Origin: Streptomyces roseoviridis
GTDB taxonomy: Bacteria > Actinomycetota > Actinomycetes > Streptomycetales > Streptomycetaceae
NCBI RefSeq assembly: GCF_039535235.1
Contig: NZ_BAAAWU010000001.1
Span: forward strand, 4,340,001-4,404,000
Length of the DNA stretch: 64,000 nucleotides
Direction: 5' to 3'
Made by a program: the position numbers and the translations under genes. The notes under the pieces are model-generated. The model was not told the origin of the DNA and ran no database searches. It was given only the letters and a program-made list of their open reading frames with translations. Positions 36,928 to 45,128 of the stretch are shown here, piece by piece. The first letter of the stretch is position 1. The number at the start of each line of letters is the position of its first letter.

Positions 36928-37970
36928 GAGGTGCCGTCCAGGGGTTTCGGGGAGGTGGGCTCGTCGGGTGCTCCCGGGGCTTCCCGGGCGGTCAGGGCGG
37001 CCAGCGCCGGGGCGAGGCCGTCGGCCGCGGCGGCGCCGTACGCGCGCCCGGCGGTCGTCAGGAGCTCGTGCGGGTCGAGCGGGTACGCCTGAGAACCGAC
37101 CGCCGACAGGGCCGACGACGCCACCACGCAGCCCAGCCGGGCGGCGGCCGGCAGCGGCAGCCCGTGGCTGAGGGCGGCGAGGAAGCCGGCCCGGAAGGCG
37201 TCGCCCACCCCGGTGGGGTCGGTGATCGTGGCGTCGGGGACGGCGGCGACGTGGAGCGGGTCGTGACCGGCGCGTTCGACGCGCACGCCGTCGCCGCCCA
37301 GGGTGGTGACCCAGGCGCCGACCCGCGCGAGGACGTCGCCGCGGTCCCAGCCGGTGCGTTCGAGGAGCAGGGCGGCCTCGTACTCGTTGGTGAACAGCCA
37401 GCGGGCGCCGTCCACCAGGTCGCGCACCTGGGGGCCGTCGAGGCGGGCGAGCTGCTGCGAGGGGTCGGCGGCGAAGGGCAGGCCGAGGTCCCGGCACTCG
37501 CGCGTGTGGCGGAGCATCGCCTCGGGGTCGTTCGGGCCGACCAGGACGAGGTCGGGGCGCGGGCGCCCGTAGAGGACACCGGCCAGGTCGATGTCGCGGG
37601 CCTCCTGCATGGCACCGGCGTAGAACGCGGCGATCTGGTTGGCGTCCTCGTCGGTGATGCACATGAACCGGGCGGTGCCGCGCTCGGCGGAGACGTGGAC
37701 GGCGCCGGTGTCCACGCCGTGCTCCTTGAGCCACACCTCGTACTCGGCGAAGTCGGCGCCGACCGCGCCCACGAGCAGCGGGTCGAGGCCGAGGCGGCCG
37801 AGGCCGAAGGAGATGTTGGCCGCGACCCCGCCCCGGCGCACCTCCAGCGCGTCGACCAGGAAGGACAGGGACACATGGGCGAGCTGGTCGGGGATGAGCT
37901 GGTCCGCGAACCGCCCGGGGAAGACCATCAGATGGTCCGTGGCAATGGATCCTGTCACCGCGATACGCAC
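36924..37970 (-). CDS. PfkB-family kinase, probable adenosine kinase
   Basis: 348 residues from the GTG at 37970, which has AGGAG five bases upstream. N-terminal VRIAVTGSIATDHLMVFPGR and the C-terminal anion-hole motif TDPTGVGDAFRAGF near residue 260 are diagnostic of PfkB kinases. The position in an ahcY-metF-metH set points to adenosine kinase, which removes the adenosine released by SAH hydrolase and pulls that reversible reaction forward. The sugar pocket cannot be proved from sequence alone, so ribokinase-type activity is not excluded. Confidence 0.85.
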   Translation of the reverse strand: MRIAVTGSIATDHLMVFPGRFADQLIPDQLAHVSLSFLVDALEVRRGGVAANISFGLGRLGLDPLLVGAVGADFAEYEVWLKEHGVDTGAVHVSAERGTARFMCITDEDANQIAAFYAGAMQEARDIDLAGVLYGRPRPDLVLVGPNDPEAMLRHTRECRDLGLPFAADPSQQLARLDGPQVRDLVDGARWLFTNEYEAALLLERTGWDRGDVLARVGAWVTTLGGDGVRVERAGHDPLHVAAVPDATITDPTGVGDAFRAGFLAALSHGLPLPAAARLGCVVASSALSAVGSQAYPLDPHELLTTAGRAYGAAAADGLAPALAALTAREAPGAPDEPTSPKPLDGTS

Positions 37971-37993
37971 ATGAACTCCTGAACTCCTGCACT

Positions 37994-38021
37994 CCGGTGT
38001 CGGGTGGCCGGTGTCGGGTGG
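37994..38021. repeat. Tandem 14-bp repeat, two copies
   Basis: CCGGTGTCGGGTGG occurs twice in direct tandem, partly overlapping the stem of the metK terminator. Probably local slippage. Confidence 0.75.
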
Positions 38022-38065
38022 CCGGCACCGGCCGGACGGCGTCGGCCGGGCGGTGCCGGCCACCC
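38016..38065 (-). terminator. Long hairpin 3' of metK
   Basis: Perfect 15-base stem GGGTGGCCGGCACCG / CGGTGCCGGCCACCC with a 20-base GC-rich loop, about 40 bases after the metK stop. It separates metK from the kinase-metH-metF-ahcY unit, which therefore may have its own promoter in this 134-base spacer. Confidence 0.6.
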
Positions 38066-38104
38066 TGGGGTGATTCCTCGGTCGGTCGGGCGGGCGGAGC
38101 CCGG

Positions 38105-39313
38105 CTAGCGGCTCGCGGCGGCCTTGAGGGCTTCGGCGCGGTCGGTGCGCTCCCAGGTGAAGTCGGGGAGCTCGCGGCCGAAGTGCCCGTAGGCGGCGGT
38201 GGCGGCGTAGATGGGGCGCTTGAGGTCGAGGTCGCGGATGATCGCGGCCGGCCGCAGGTCGAAGACCTGGTCGATGGCCTGCTCGATCCGTTCCTGGGCG
38301 ACGGTTCCGGTGCCGAAGGTCTCGACGAAGAGGCCGACCGGCTCGGCCTTGCCGATGGCGTAGGCGACCTGGACCTCGCAGCGCCTCGCGAGCCCGGCGG
38401 CGACGACGTTCTTGGCCACCCAGCGCATGGCGTACGCGGCGGAGCGGTCGACCTTCGACGGGTCCTTGCCGGAGAAGGCGCCGCCGCCGTGGCGGGCGTA
38501 ACCGCCGTAGGTGTCGATGATGATCTTGCGGCCGGTGAGGCCGGCGTCGCCCATCGGGCCGCCGATCTCGAAGCGGCCGGTGGGGTTCACGAGCAGGCGG
38601 TAGCCCTCGGTCTCCAGCTTGATGCCGTCCTCGGCGAGCTGGGCGAGGACGTGCTCGACGACGTGCTCGCGGACGTCGGGGACGAGCAGGCCGTCGAGGT
38701 CGATGCCCGAGGCGTGCTGGGACGACACGACGACGGTGTCCAGGCGGACCGGGTGGCTGCCCAGGTACTCGATGGTGACCTGGGTCTTGCCGTCGGGGCG
38801 CAGGTACGGGACGGTGCCGTTCTTGCGGACCTCGGTGAGGCGGCGGGAGAGCCGGTGCGCGAGCTCGATCGGCAGCGGCATCAGGGTGGGCGTCTCGTCG
38901 GTGGCGTAGCCGAACATGATGCCCTGGTCACCGGCGCCCTGGGCGGCGAGCTCGTCGCCCGCGCCCTCGACCCGGGACTCGTACGCGGTGTCGACGCCCT
39001 GCGCGATGTCCGGCGACTGGGCGCCGATGGACACCGACACACCGCAGGAGGCGCCGTCGAAGCCCTTCGCCGAGGAGTCGTAGCCGATCTCGAGGATCTT
39101 CTCGCGGACGAGGGTGGCGATGTCCGCGTACGCGGCCGTGGTGACCTCGCCGGCGATGTGGACCTGACCGGTGGTGATCAGGGTCTCCACGGCGACGCGC
39201 GAGGCCGGGTCCTGGGCGAGCAGGGCGTCCAGGATCGTGTCGCTGATCTGGTCGGCGATCTTGTCGGGGTGGCCCTCGGTCACGGACTCCGAGGTGAACA
39301 GACGGCGGGACAT
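38105..39313 (-). CDS. metK: S-adenosylmethionine synthetase
   Basis: 402 residues. Motifs are SVTEGHPDKIADQISDTILD near residue 10, GAGDQGIMFGYATDET near 125 and GGGAFSGKDPSKVDRSAAY near 265. It makes SAM from methionine and ATP and so starts the methyl cycle completed by the following genes. Only one methyltransferase is visible in this window. The product may need several methylations by genes outside it, or SAM may be raised because it also stimulates antibiotic production in Streptomyces. Confidence 0.96.
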   Translation of the reverse strand: MSRRLFTSESVTEGHPDKIADQISDTILDALLAQDPASRVAVETLITTGQVHIAGEVTTAAYADIATLVREKILEIGYDSSAKGFDGASCGVSVSIGAQSPDIAQGVDTAYESRVEGAGDELAAQGAGDQGIMFGYATDETPTLMPLPIELAHRLSRRLTEVRKNGTVPYLRPDGKTQVTIEYLGSHPVRLDTVVVSSQHASGIDLDGLLVPDVREHVVEHVLAQLAEDGIKLETEGYRLLVNPTGRFEIGGPMGDAGLTGRKIIIDTYGGYARHGGGAFSGKDPSKVDRSAAYAMRWVAKNVVAAGLARRCEVQVAYAIGKAEPVGLFVETFGTGTVAQERIEQAIDQVFDLRPAAIIRDLDLKRPIYAATAAYGHFGRELPDFTWERTDRAEALKAAASR

Positions 39314-39392
39314 GTCTCTCCAGGAAGGTGGGTGGGTCGGCGGATCAGTGGGGTGCGCGGGGGACGCGGGAGCCGGGCGGTGCGGCCGCGGC

Positions 39393-39752
39393 TCAGTCGG
39401 TGCCGCGGAAGATGCACGGGTCCGGGGACTCGTGGTCCTCCCCGGCGAGCAGCGCGGGCCGTACGACGTCGAGGGCGGGGACGGGGTCGTCCGCCGCCGG
39501 GACGGGGTGCGCGGCTCCGGCCGGGGTGGCCGCGTGCCCGTACGACGCCACGGCCCGGGAAGCACCTGACGGCACGCGGTGGTGTCCGCCTGCCGGAACG
39601 GGGGCGGGGTCGTGCCCCGGGAGGCCGGCGTCCCCGGTGCCCGGGGCCCGGCCGTGCTCGGCTCCGGCGCCGTCGCCGGCGTCGCCGGCCCGCGGCCCGG
39701 CGTGCTCGGTGTTCTCGCGGGTGTGTGGCGTCTCAAGCGTGTCGATGCTCAT
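39393..39752 (-). CDS. Small Pro/Gly/Ala/His-rich protein of unknown function
   Basis: 119 residues from an ATG with a weak GGGCAGAG upstream. I do not recognise it. Third codon positions are nearly all G or C in this frame, which supports real coding. The first 90 residues are low complexity. The end is more structured and polar (LLAGEDHESPDPCIFRGTD) with a single cysteine. It sits between the alpha/beta hydrolase and metK, same strand, with short gaps. It could be a small accessory protein; the tail resembles a processed peptide only superficially. Confidence 0.45.
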   Translation of the reverse strand: MSIDTLETPHTRENTEHAGPRAGDAGDGAGAEHGRAPGTGDAGLPGHDPAPVPAGGHHRVPSGASRAVASYGHAATPAGAAHPVPAADDPVPALDVVRPALLAGEDHESPDPCIFRGTD

Positions 39753-39828
39753 CTCTGCCCGTCTCTCGGTGGCTTCGGTGGCTTCGGTGGCTTCGGCGGC
39801 TTCCGTGTGCGGTGGCTCCGGTCGGGAG

Positions 39829-40758
39829 TCACGGCACGGGGACGGGCGGGCTCACCGGCCGTGCGGCGGGCCGCTGGGCGGGTGCCGCGTCCCGGGCGAG
39901 CAGGCAGTCCTCCAGGAAGCCGAGGGCCTTGAGGTGGTAGGTGCGCGCCGCCCAGCCGAGGCTCAGGTTGTGCCCGGCGTCCGGCTGGTGGGCGATCACG
40001 GTCTTCGGCGCGGCCAGCGGGCGGCGCAGGGCGTCCAGCGCGTCGTCGTCGAACAGCCACCACTGCTCCTGCTCGGCGAAGGTGAAGCGGACCGGGATCC
40101 GCACCCGCCGCGCGATCGCCGGGTACATGGCGGGCCACAAGGGCCCCTCGCGCGCCTCCAGTTCCGGCACGGGCGAGACCAGGTGCCGGCCCTGCCGGAA
40201 CGCGTCCGGCGGGTAGAGCCGCAGCGAGCCCCAGTGGCGGCGCCAGTCGCCGTGCCCGTTCTGCCCCGGGAGCTGGTCCGTGCGGACGGCGAGGCGGCTG
40301 CCGAGGCCGGAAATGTCCAGGCCGAGGAGGGCCTGCCCGCGTTCCTCGGCGGCGGCGGCCAGGGCGAGCTTGCCGCCGTTGGAATGGGCCACCACGAAGA
40401 GGCCCGCGCCGGTGTCGTGGCGGGCGGCGAAGTCGGCCAGGCCGTCGTGCAGCGTGGCCGCCTGTTCCGCCAGGGCCTGGCCGCGCGGCAGCCAGGTGGC
40501 CGAACTGCCGTAGCCGGGGCGGTCGACGGCCAGGACCGTGTAGCCGAGGTCGGCGCCGAGGGAGAGCAGCGAGAGGCCGGGGCGGGCCCGGCTGTCGAAG
40601 TAGCCCGCCCGCATGCCGCCTCCGTGCACCGCGACCACGACGGCCCTCGGCCGGCCGGAAGACGGCTCGGCGATCAGTCCCGACAAGGGGATCCCGTCGG
40701 CGTCCAGGGTGATCTCGCGGGTCCCGGAGGCATCGGCGTTCAGCGGTTGTGGGGACAT
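39829..40758 (-). CDS. Alpha/beta hydrolase
   Basis: 309 residues from the ATG at 40758. The fold starts with VVVAVHGGGMRAGYFDS near residue 42. The nucleophile serine is in VAHSNGGKLAL near 125, a His-Ser-Asn-Gly elbow. The acid/histidine end is HQPDAGHNLS near 265. The oxyanion HGGG motif resembles esterases and lipases. It might hydrolyse an ester or amide intermediate, release a product from its carrier or act as a self-resistance esterase. No signal peptide is seen, so it is cytosolic. Substrate unknown. Confidence 0.85.
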   Translation of the reverse strand: MSPQPLNADASGTREITLDADGIPLSGLIAEPSSGRPRAVVVAVHGGGMRAGYFDSRARPGLSLLSLGADLGYTVLAVDRPGYGSSATWLPRGQALAEQAATLHDGLADFAARHDTGAGLFVVAHSNGGKLALAAAAEERGQALLGLDISGLGSRLAVRTDQLPGQNGHGDWRRHWGSLRLYPPDAFRQGRHLVSPVPELEAREGPLWPAMYPAIARRVRIPVRFTFAEQEQWWLFDDDALDALRRPLAAPKTVIAHQPDAGHNLSLGWAARTYHLKALGFLEDCLLARDAAPAQRPAARPVSPPVPVP

Positions 40759-40808
40759 GGGATCAACAACTCCGGGCGGTAGGAGGTCTCCGGATGCCGT
40801 CACCGCCC

Positions 40809-40982
40809 TCATTTCCTGACGGTGGCCAGGCACCAGGTGAGACGGCGGCGCACCAGGCGGCGCACCAGGTGGTGGACGGGGACGCCGGGCTCACCGGGAT
40901 GCGGCGGCGCCGGGCGGGCCCGGTCGTACGCGGAGGCGCCCGGGGCACCGCCCGGCGGCGCGCTCACGTCGGGCGACCGCAT
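40809..40982 (-). CDS. Small basic protein overlapping the accE stop
   Basis: 57 residues. Its ATG overlaps the accE stop (TGATG), so it would be translated by coupling. G/C-rich third positions support coding. The first half is Pro/Gly/Ala-rich and the second half is basic (VHHLVRRLVRRRLTWCLATV). Not recognised; it could be a C-terminal partner of AccE or a chance frame. Confidence 0.35.
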   Translation of the reverse strand: MRSPDVSAPPGGAPGASAYDRARPAPPHPGEPGVPVHHLVRRLVRRRLTWCLATVRK

Positions 40983-41254
40983 CAGCGGCGGGCGTCGTCG
41001 CGCCAGCTGCGCGGCGTGCCGGTGCGGGTACGCCGTTCGAGCCGGCGCCAGCGCGCCGTGCGGCGGACGGGGGCGTGGTCGGCGGGCTCGTCCGCGGCCG
41101 GTGCCGTCCCGGCGAGGGCGGCGGTGCGGGCGAGCAGCACGGCGGTGAGGGCGGCGAGTTCGACCGCGTCGGGGTTGCCCTTCTCGACGCGCAGGAAGGT
41201 GTTCGCGGCGTGCGCCGTGTCCGTCGTGTCGGCCGGCTCCGTGGAAGGTGGCAT
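40982..41254 (-). CDS. accE: Acyl-CoA carboxylase epsilon subunit
   Basis: 90 residues. The segment FLRVEKGNPDAVELAALTAVLLAR, shown by its core VEKGNPDAVELAALTAVL near residue 22, and the end RWRRLERRTRTGTPRSWRDD match the short epsilon subunits of Streptomyces acetyl/propionyl-CoA carboxylases. Epsilon stabilises the biotin-carboxylase/carboxyltransferase complex and raises its activity. The beta-type subunit is at the far right of the window. Together they would raise malonyl-CoA for the type II PKS. Small size makes it easy to miss. Confidence 0.8.
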   Translation of the reverse strand: MPPSTEPADTTDTAHAANTFLRVEKGNPDAVELAALTAVLLARTAALAGTAPAADEPADHAPVRRTARWRRLERRTRTGTPRSWRDDARR

Positions 41255-41374
41255 GGACGTCGTCTCCGTGGTCGTAGGAACGGATCGGGAAACGCGAACG
41301 CCGCGCGGGCTCACCGGTCCGTGGCGGGGGAATCCAGGAGGACCGGCGAGCTCGCGCGGCGAGCTCGGGTGGTG

Positions 41375-41422
41375 CGGTGGTGCCGTTGTGCGGTGGTGCC
41401 GTTGTGCGGTGGTGCCGTTGTG
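41375..41422. repeat. Three tandem 16-bp repeats
   Basis: CGGTGGTGCCGTTGTG repeated exactly three times with a partial fourth copy, between accE and the flavin oxidoreductase. Adjacent to a long hairpin. Probably slippage-derived, with variable copy number between strains. Confidence 0.85.
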
Positions 41423-41434
41423 CGGTTGTCGGGC

Positions 41435-41472
41435 CACGGCACACCACGGCGCGGGTGCCGTGGTGTGCCGTG
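41435..41472 (-). terminator. Sixteen-base perfect hairpin 3' of the flavin oxidoreductase
   Basis: CACGGCACACCACGGC / GCCGTGGTGTGCCGTG with a six-base loop, 23 bases after the stop codon of the minus-strand flavin oxidoreductase. Likely terminator. The 241-base spacer to accE contains otherwise only the 16-bp repeats. Confidence 0.75.
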
Positions 41473-41495
41473 ACGGTTCCGTCGCGCCGTTGCGG

Positions 41496-42593
41496 TCAGG
41501 CGGCCGTGGGGCCGAGCGTGCCGACGAAGCGGCCGGTGAAGAGGTCCTGGCCCTTGTACTGGGAGACCATCTCGGCCGGGGCGACGAACGGGCCCTCGGG
41601 CGAGGGGAGCTGGCCGACGCCGCCCTTGGTGCCGAGCGGCAGCAGGATCATCGGGAAGCCCAGCGGCTGGTAGGTCTCCGTCGGCTCCTCGCCCTTGATC
41701 TGGGCGATGATGTTCTTGGCGACGACCTCGGCGTGCTGCATCGCGTAGCCGGCCATCTTGGCCTCGGCGACGTCGGTGATGTCGCCGACCGCGTAGACGT
41801 GGTCGTGACCCTTGACGTTGAGCTTCTCGGTGACGGGGACCTGGCCCTGCGCGTTGAGGGCGGTGAGCTTGCCGTCGGCGAGGTAGTCGTTGTTGGTCGT
41901 GGTGCCGTAGGCGCGGTACCAGACGTCGGCGGTGATCTCGTCGCCGGCGGTGGTGGTGACCGTGAAGGAACCGGCCTGGCCGGACTGGGTGCCGGGCTCG
42001 GCCGTCAGGCCGGTGCCGAGGCGGACCTCGACGCCCAGCTCGCCGAGCTGCTTGTGCAGGTCCTCGACGACCTCGGGCTTGAAGCCGGGGAGCAGCTCGG
42101 TGGCCGGGTCGACGATGGTGACCTGCTTGGCCGGCCAGACCTCCTTGATCTCGCCGGCGAGCTCGAGGCCGACCGGGCCGGCGCCGAGGATGAGGACGCG
42201 GTCGGCCTGGAGCAGCTCCTTGTGGGAGGTGCGGAAGTCCTCCAGCGCCTCGGAGACGTGGGGGGCCGCCGGGTTGGCCGGGTACGGGTAGCTGGAGCCG
42301 GTGGCGAGGACGACGTAGTCGGCGGCGACGTGCTCGCCCGAGGCCAGGGTGACACCGGTGGGGTCGACCGACACGGCGCGGTCCTGGATCACCTTGCCCT
42401 GGGTGACCAGCGTCTTGAACGGGAAGAACATGTTGGGCGCCCACTCGGGCTGGGTGAGGGCACGCAGCGACCCGGCCACGTTGGCGAAGGCGTCACGCGG
42501 GTCGATCAGGACGACCTCGGCCTCGTTCTCCAGGGCCTTGGCAACCGCGGCGCCCCCGTAGCCTCCGCCGACAACAGCGACCTTACGACTCAT
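41496..42593 (-). CDS. FAD-dependent pyridine nucleotide oxidoreductase (NDH-2/AIF-like)
   Basis: 365 residues. Two Rossmann motifs are visible, KVAVVGGGYGGAAVAKAL at the N-terminus for FAD and VLILGAGPVGLELAGEI near residue 150 for NAD(P)H. The GD motif HVYAVGDITDVAE near 285 binds FAD. No redox-active CxxC is present, so it is NDH-2 or ferredoxin/quinone-reductase-like rather than a disulfide reductase. It may detoxify or keep reduced the quinones made by the pathway. It is divergent from a MarR gene with which it shares operator sites. Confidence 0.85.
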   Translation of the reverse strand: MSRKVAVVGGGYGGAAVAKALENEAEVVLIDPRDAFANVAGSLRALTQPEWAPNMFFPFKTLVTQGKVIQDRAVSVDPTGVTLASGEHVAADYVVLATGSSYPYPANPAAPHVSEALEDFRTSHKELLQADRVLILGAGPVGLELAGEIKEVWPAKQVTIVDPATELLPGFKPEVVEDLHKQLGELGVEVRLGTGLTAEPGTQSGQAGSFTVTTTAGDEITADVWYRAYGTTTNNDYLADGKLTALNAQGQVPVTEKLNVKGHDHVYAVGDITDVAEAKMAGYAMQHAEVVAKNIIAQIKGEEPTETYQPLGFPMILLPLGTKGGVGQLPSPEGPFVAPAEMVSQYKGQDLFTGRFVGTLGPTAA

Positions 42594-42647
42594 GATTCAC
42601 GCTCCACAAACCAATGAAACTGCGACGGGTTCTGATGAAAGACGCTA

Positions 42648-42668
42648 GTGGTTCGCACTACGAACCAC
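42648..42668. promoter_or_regulatory. MarR operator 1, upstream of the flavin oxidoreductase
   Basis: Perfect inverted repeat GTGGTTCG-CACTA-CGAACCAC, 55 bases upstream of the oxidoreductase start. Its core GTTCGCACTACGAAC matches the core of a second site at 42714-42732. Confidence 0.7.
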
Positions 42669-42713
42669 AACACACAAGAAGTCCAAGAACTACAGATCTT
42701 TGTTAAGAAAGAG

Positions 42714-42732
42714 AAGTTCCTGCTACGAACTT
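42714..42732. promoter_or_regulatory. MarR operator 2, upstream of the MarR gene
   Basis: AAGTTC-CTGCTAC-GAACTT. The pattern GTTC, seven bases ending CTAC, then GAAC is shared with operator 1. It lies about 28 bases before the MarR start, over the likely promoter. Confidence 0.65.
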
Positions 42733-42759
42733 TCGATATTCGCGTGCTACGCTGTGCGC

Positions 42760-43242
42760 GTGGCCAAGCGTGATGACGACGGCAGGATGGGGCTGGCGGC
42801 CGCACTGGTGCGGTCCTCGTTCCTGGTGCATGCCGTATATGCCCAGGCGAGCCGTGAGCACGGTCTCACGCCGCAGCAGGGCCAATTGCTGTGCGTATTG
42901 ATGGCGCAGCCGTACGGCATGGGCGAACTCTGCTCGATGCTCGGCCTCGCCAAATCCAGCCTGACCGGCCTGGTGGACCGCACGGAGAACAACGGCCTGG
43001 TGCGGCGTGAGCCCGATCCGCGCGACAGCCGTGCGGTGAGGGTGGCGCTCACCTCCCGGGGCGCCCGGCTCACCGACCGGTTCTACACCGACGCCTGCCG
43101 GCGCATCGAGGAGCTGCCGGCCGGCCTCGACCCGGCCGACCGGGACGTGCTCACCGGACTGCTCGCCCGGGTCGTCCTGGACAACGACGGCCCCGTGGTC
43201 TTCGTGGAACCGGACCACGGAGCCGCCACCGCCCGCGGCTGA
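42760..43242 (+). CDS. MarR-family transcriptional regulator
   Basis: 160 residues from the GTG at 42760. A TACGCT -10-like box lies only about six bases upstream and no ribosome site is seen, which fits a leaderless mRNA. The winged helix spans roughly residues 30-105 (HGLTPQQGQLLCVLMAQPYG, LGLAKSSLTGLVDRTENNGL, REPDPRDSRAVRVALT). MarR proteins of this layout sense phenolic or quinone compounds or oxidants. Its target is most likely the divergent flavin oxidoreductase and itself. No cysteine-based redox switch is evident. Confidence 0.9.
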   Translation: MAKRDDDGRMGLAAALVRSSFLVHAVYAQASREHGLTPQQGQLLCVLMAQPYGMGELCSMLGLAKSSLTGLVDRTENNGLVRREPDPRDSRAVRVALTSRGARLTDRFYTDACRRIEELPAGLDPADRDVLTGLLARVVLDNDGPVVFVEPDHGAATARG

Positions 43243-43341
43243 AGGACCCGCACGCCCCCCGCCGCCCCTCGCCCGGGAGCCCGCACGCCCCCGGGCCGCC
43301 CGGCCTCACGCCGTACGCCGTACGCCTGCCGCGGACGCGGC

Positions 43342-44484
43342 TCAGGCCGCGAGCAGACCCTGCGTGTACGCGAGCGCGGCCGGCTCGAACTGCAGGGCCG
43401 CGTGCGAACCCGCCGCGTGGACGTCGCGCCAGATCCGCTGCATCGGGTGGGCCGCCGCCTGCCCGCGCGTCCCGGTCACCCGGAACAGCCGGTCCACCGC
43501 GCCGACCAGGATCTCCACCGCCAGCGTGGCGTCACGGTGGCTGCGGAAGGCCGCACCGTCCTCGGCGAGCCCGCCCCCGTCGGCGGTCTCGGCGACCCGC
43601 GCGAGCAGCAGCGCCGCCGCGTCGATCTCGCCCGCCGCGCGGGTGTAGGCGATCCGGGCCGAGTTCTGGGCCGCCGCACGCGCCCCGCTCGGCTGCCGGC
43701 CGAGGTGCTCCGCCACCAGCCGCAGGGCGGCGCGGGCCGCGCCGAGGATCGGCGCCGCGAAGGTGAGGCCGTTCACCGCGAACAGCGGCGCCGCGTGCAC
43801 CGCCGACCCGGTCTCCGACGGCAGCACGCCCTGCCGCATGTCGTCCCAGACGAACGACCGGTACTCCGGTACGAACGCCCGCTCCACCAGCAGGGTGTGG
43901 CTGCCGGTGGCCCGCATGCCCAGCGTCGACCAGGACACCTCGTGCGTGAACGAGTCCTTCGGCACCGCGAACACCCGGATCGAGCGGTCGCCCTCGCGCG
44001 GCGGCGCCGAACTGAGCAGCGCCCAGTCGGCGAACTCGACACCGCTGACGTACAGCCACGTGCCCGACAGCTCCCAGCCGCCGTCCACCGGCTCCGCCTC
44101 CACACCCGCCGCGACCATGGAGCTCACCAGCCGGGTGTCCGGGCCCTTGGCCCACACCTCCTGCCGTCCCTCGTCCGGCAGGAAGGCGCTGAAGCGCCCG
44201 TTGTACGCCCACAGGGAGGCGAGCCAGGCGGCGGACGTGCAGCCCTCGCCGATCGCGGCGACGGCCCGCGTCACGGCCTCGAAGGTCGCCGTGGCCGACG
44301 GGAAGCCGTCCGGCCGGACCGGCGCGAAGGCGGCGGCGAAACCCGCCGCGCCCAGCGCGTCGACCGTACCGTCGGCGAGCCGCCCCGAGGTGTCGGCCTC
44401 CGCCGCCCCGCGCCCGGCCGTGCGGGCCGCCGCCCGAAGCGCCTCGGCCTCGTGCCACCCGGCCCGGTCCTGCCCGCTGTTCAC
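43342..44484 (-). CDS. Acyl-CoA-dehydrogenase-fold flavin monooxygenase (class D, two-component)
   Basis: 380 residues from a GTG that overlaps the preceding stop as GTGA. The fold is that of acyl-CoA dehydrogenases: SAAWLASLWAYNGRFSAFLPDEG near residue 90, GTWLYVSGVEFADWALLS near 145, MRATGSHTLLVERAFVP near 195. The catalytic glutamate region of true dehydrogenases is not conserved, and it resembles HpaB/DszC/ActVA-ORF5-type hydroxylases that use free reduced FMN. An FMN reductase is encoded three genes upstream on the same transcript. It probably hydroxylates an aromatic polyketide intermediate. Confidence 0.8.
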   Translation of the reverse strand: MNSGQDRAGWHEAEALRAAARTAGRGAAEADTSGRLADGTVDALGAAGFAAAFAPVRPDGFPSATATFEAVTRAVAAIGEGCTSAAWLASLWAYNGRFSAFLPDEGRQEVWAKGPDTRLVSSMVAAGVEAEPVDGGWELSGTWLYVSGVEFADWALLSSAPPREGDRSIRVFAVPKDSFTHEVSWSTLGMRATGSHTLLVERAFVPEYRSFVWDDMRQGVLPSETGSAVHAAPLFAVNGLTFAAPILGAARAALRLVAEHLGRQPSGARAAAQNSARIAYTRAAGEIDAAALLLARVAETADGGGLAEDGAAFRSHRDATLAVEILVGAVDRLFRVTGTRGQAAAHPMQRIWRDVHAAGSHAALQFEPAALAYTQGLLAA

Positions 44485-45113
44485 ACGCGCTCCCTGATGT
44501 ACTCGATCTCGCTGAAGTGGAGCTCGACGGTGACGCCGTCGAGCCCGTCGATCGCCGACGGCTCCTTCGGCCGGGCGAGGAAGGCGCGGAAGCTGTCCTC
44601 GTCCTCCCACTGGGCGAGCTTGACGACGTGCTCGCCGTCCAGCCCGCGGTGCACGGCGTGCGACACGTAGCCGGCGGTGGTCGCCAGCTCCGGCGGGTCG
44701 TACGTCATCTCCTTGAGCACGGTCTCCTGGTCCTCCGGCGCCGACCTGACCACGATCACCACCGTGAACAGGGGCCGGTCCAGGGAGATGTGGGGCTCGG
44801 GACGCCAGGTGTGGACGACCTCGCAGGGGATGTTGTCCAGGCGGGAGACGTTCAGGGCGCTGCCGAGCCGCCCCTGGGTGGCGCGCTCGCTCATGAAGGC
44901 GTCGTACGCCTCCTTGCTCTCCCACTGCGCGTAGTTGACCACCGAGCGGCCGTCGAGGCCGCGGTGGAAGTTGCCCGAGATCAGGCCGGGCTGGACGTTC
45001 GCCGGCGGCAGGCTCCGCCACTGGTCGAACAGCACCTTCTGCCCCTCGGGGCCGTCGGTGTGGAAGATGTTGAACAGCGTGAAGTAGCCGTCCTCCACCC
45101 TGATGGAACTCAT
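44481..45113 (-). CDS. Tandem antibiotic-biosynthesis-monooxygenase (ABM) domain protein, JadG/GilOII/AlpJ-like
   Basis: 210 residues holding two ferredoxin-like ABM repeats, near residues 10-95 (GNFHRGLDGRSVVNYAQWES) and 110-200 (SHAVHRGLDGEHVVKLAQWED). The matching halves show an internal duplication. Cofactor-light oxygenases of this size in angucycline clusters (JadG, GilOII, AlpJ, FlsG) carry out oxidative B-ring opening or contraction with reduced flavin. Placement next to a flavin monooxygenase and FMN reductase supports such a role; the exact reaction is inference. Confidence 0.82.
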   Translation of the reverse strand: MSSIRVEDGYFTLFNIFHTDGPEGQKVLFDQWRSLPPANVQPGLISGNFHRGLDGRSVVNYAQWESKEAYDAFMSERATQGRLGSALNVSRLDNIPCEVVHTWRPEPHISLDRPLFTVVIVVRSAPEDQETVLKEMTYDPPELATTAGYVSHAVHRGLDGEHVVKLAQWEDEDSFRAFLARPKEPSAIDGLDGVTVELHFSEIEYIRERV

Positions 45114-45128
45114 GGGATCTCCCTGGTC

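Noticed and set aside
33511..37092. Plus-strand frame of 1193 codons opposite metH
   Set aside because: It is the antisense shadow of a high-GC gene, with biased Leu/Arg/Asp/His composition and no recognisable motif. metH on the other strand is unambiguous.
37997..39940. Plus-strand frame opposite metK and the small protein
   Set aside because: Antisense shadow with no motif; metK is certain on the minus strand.
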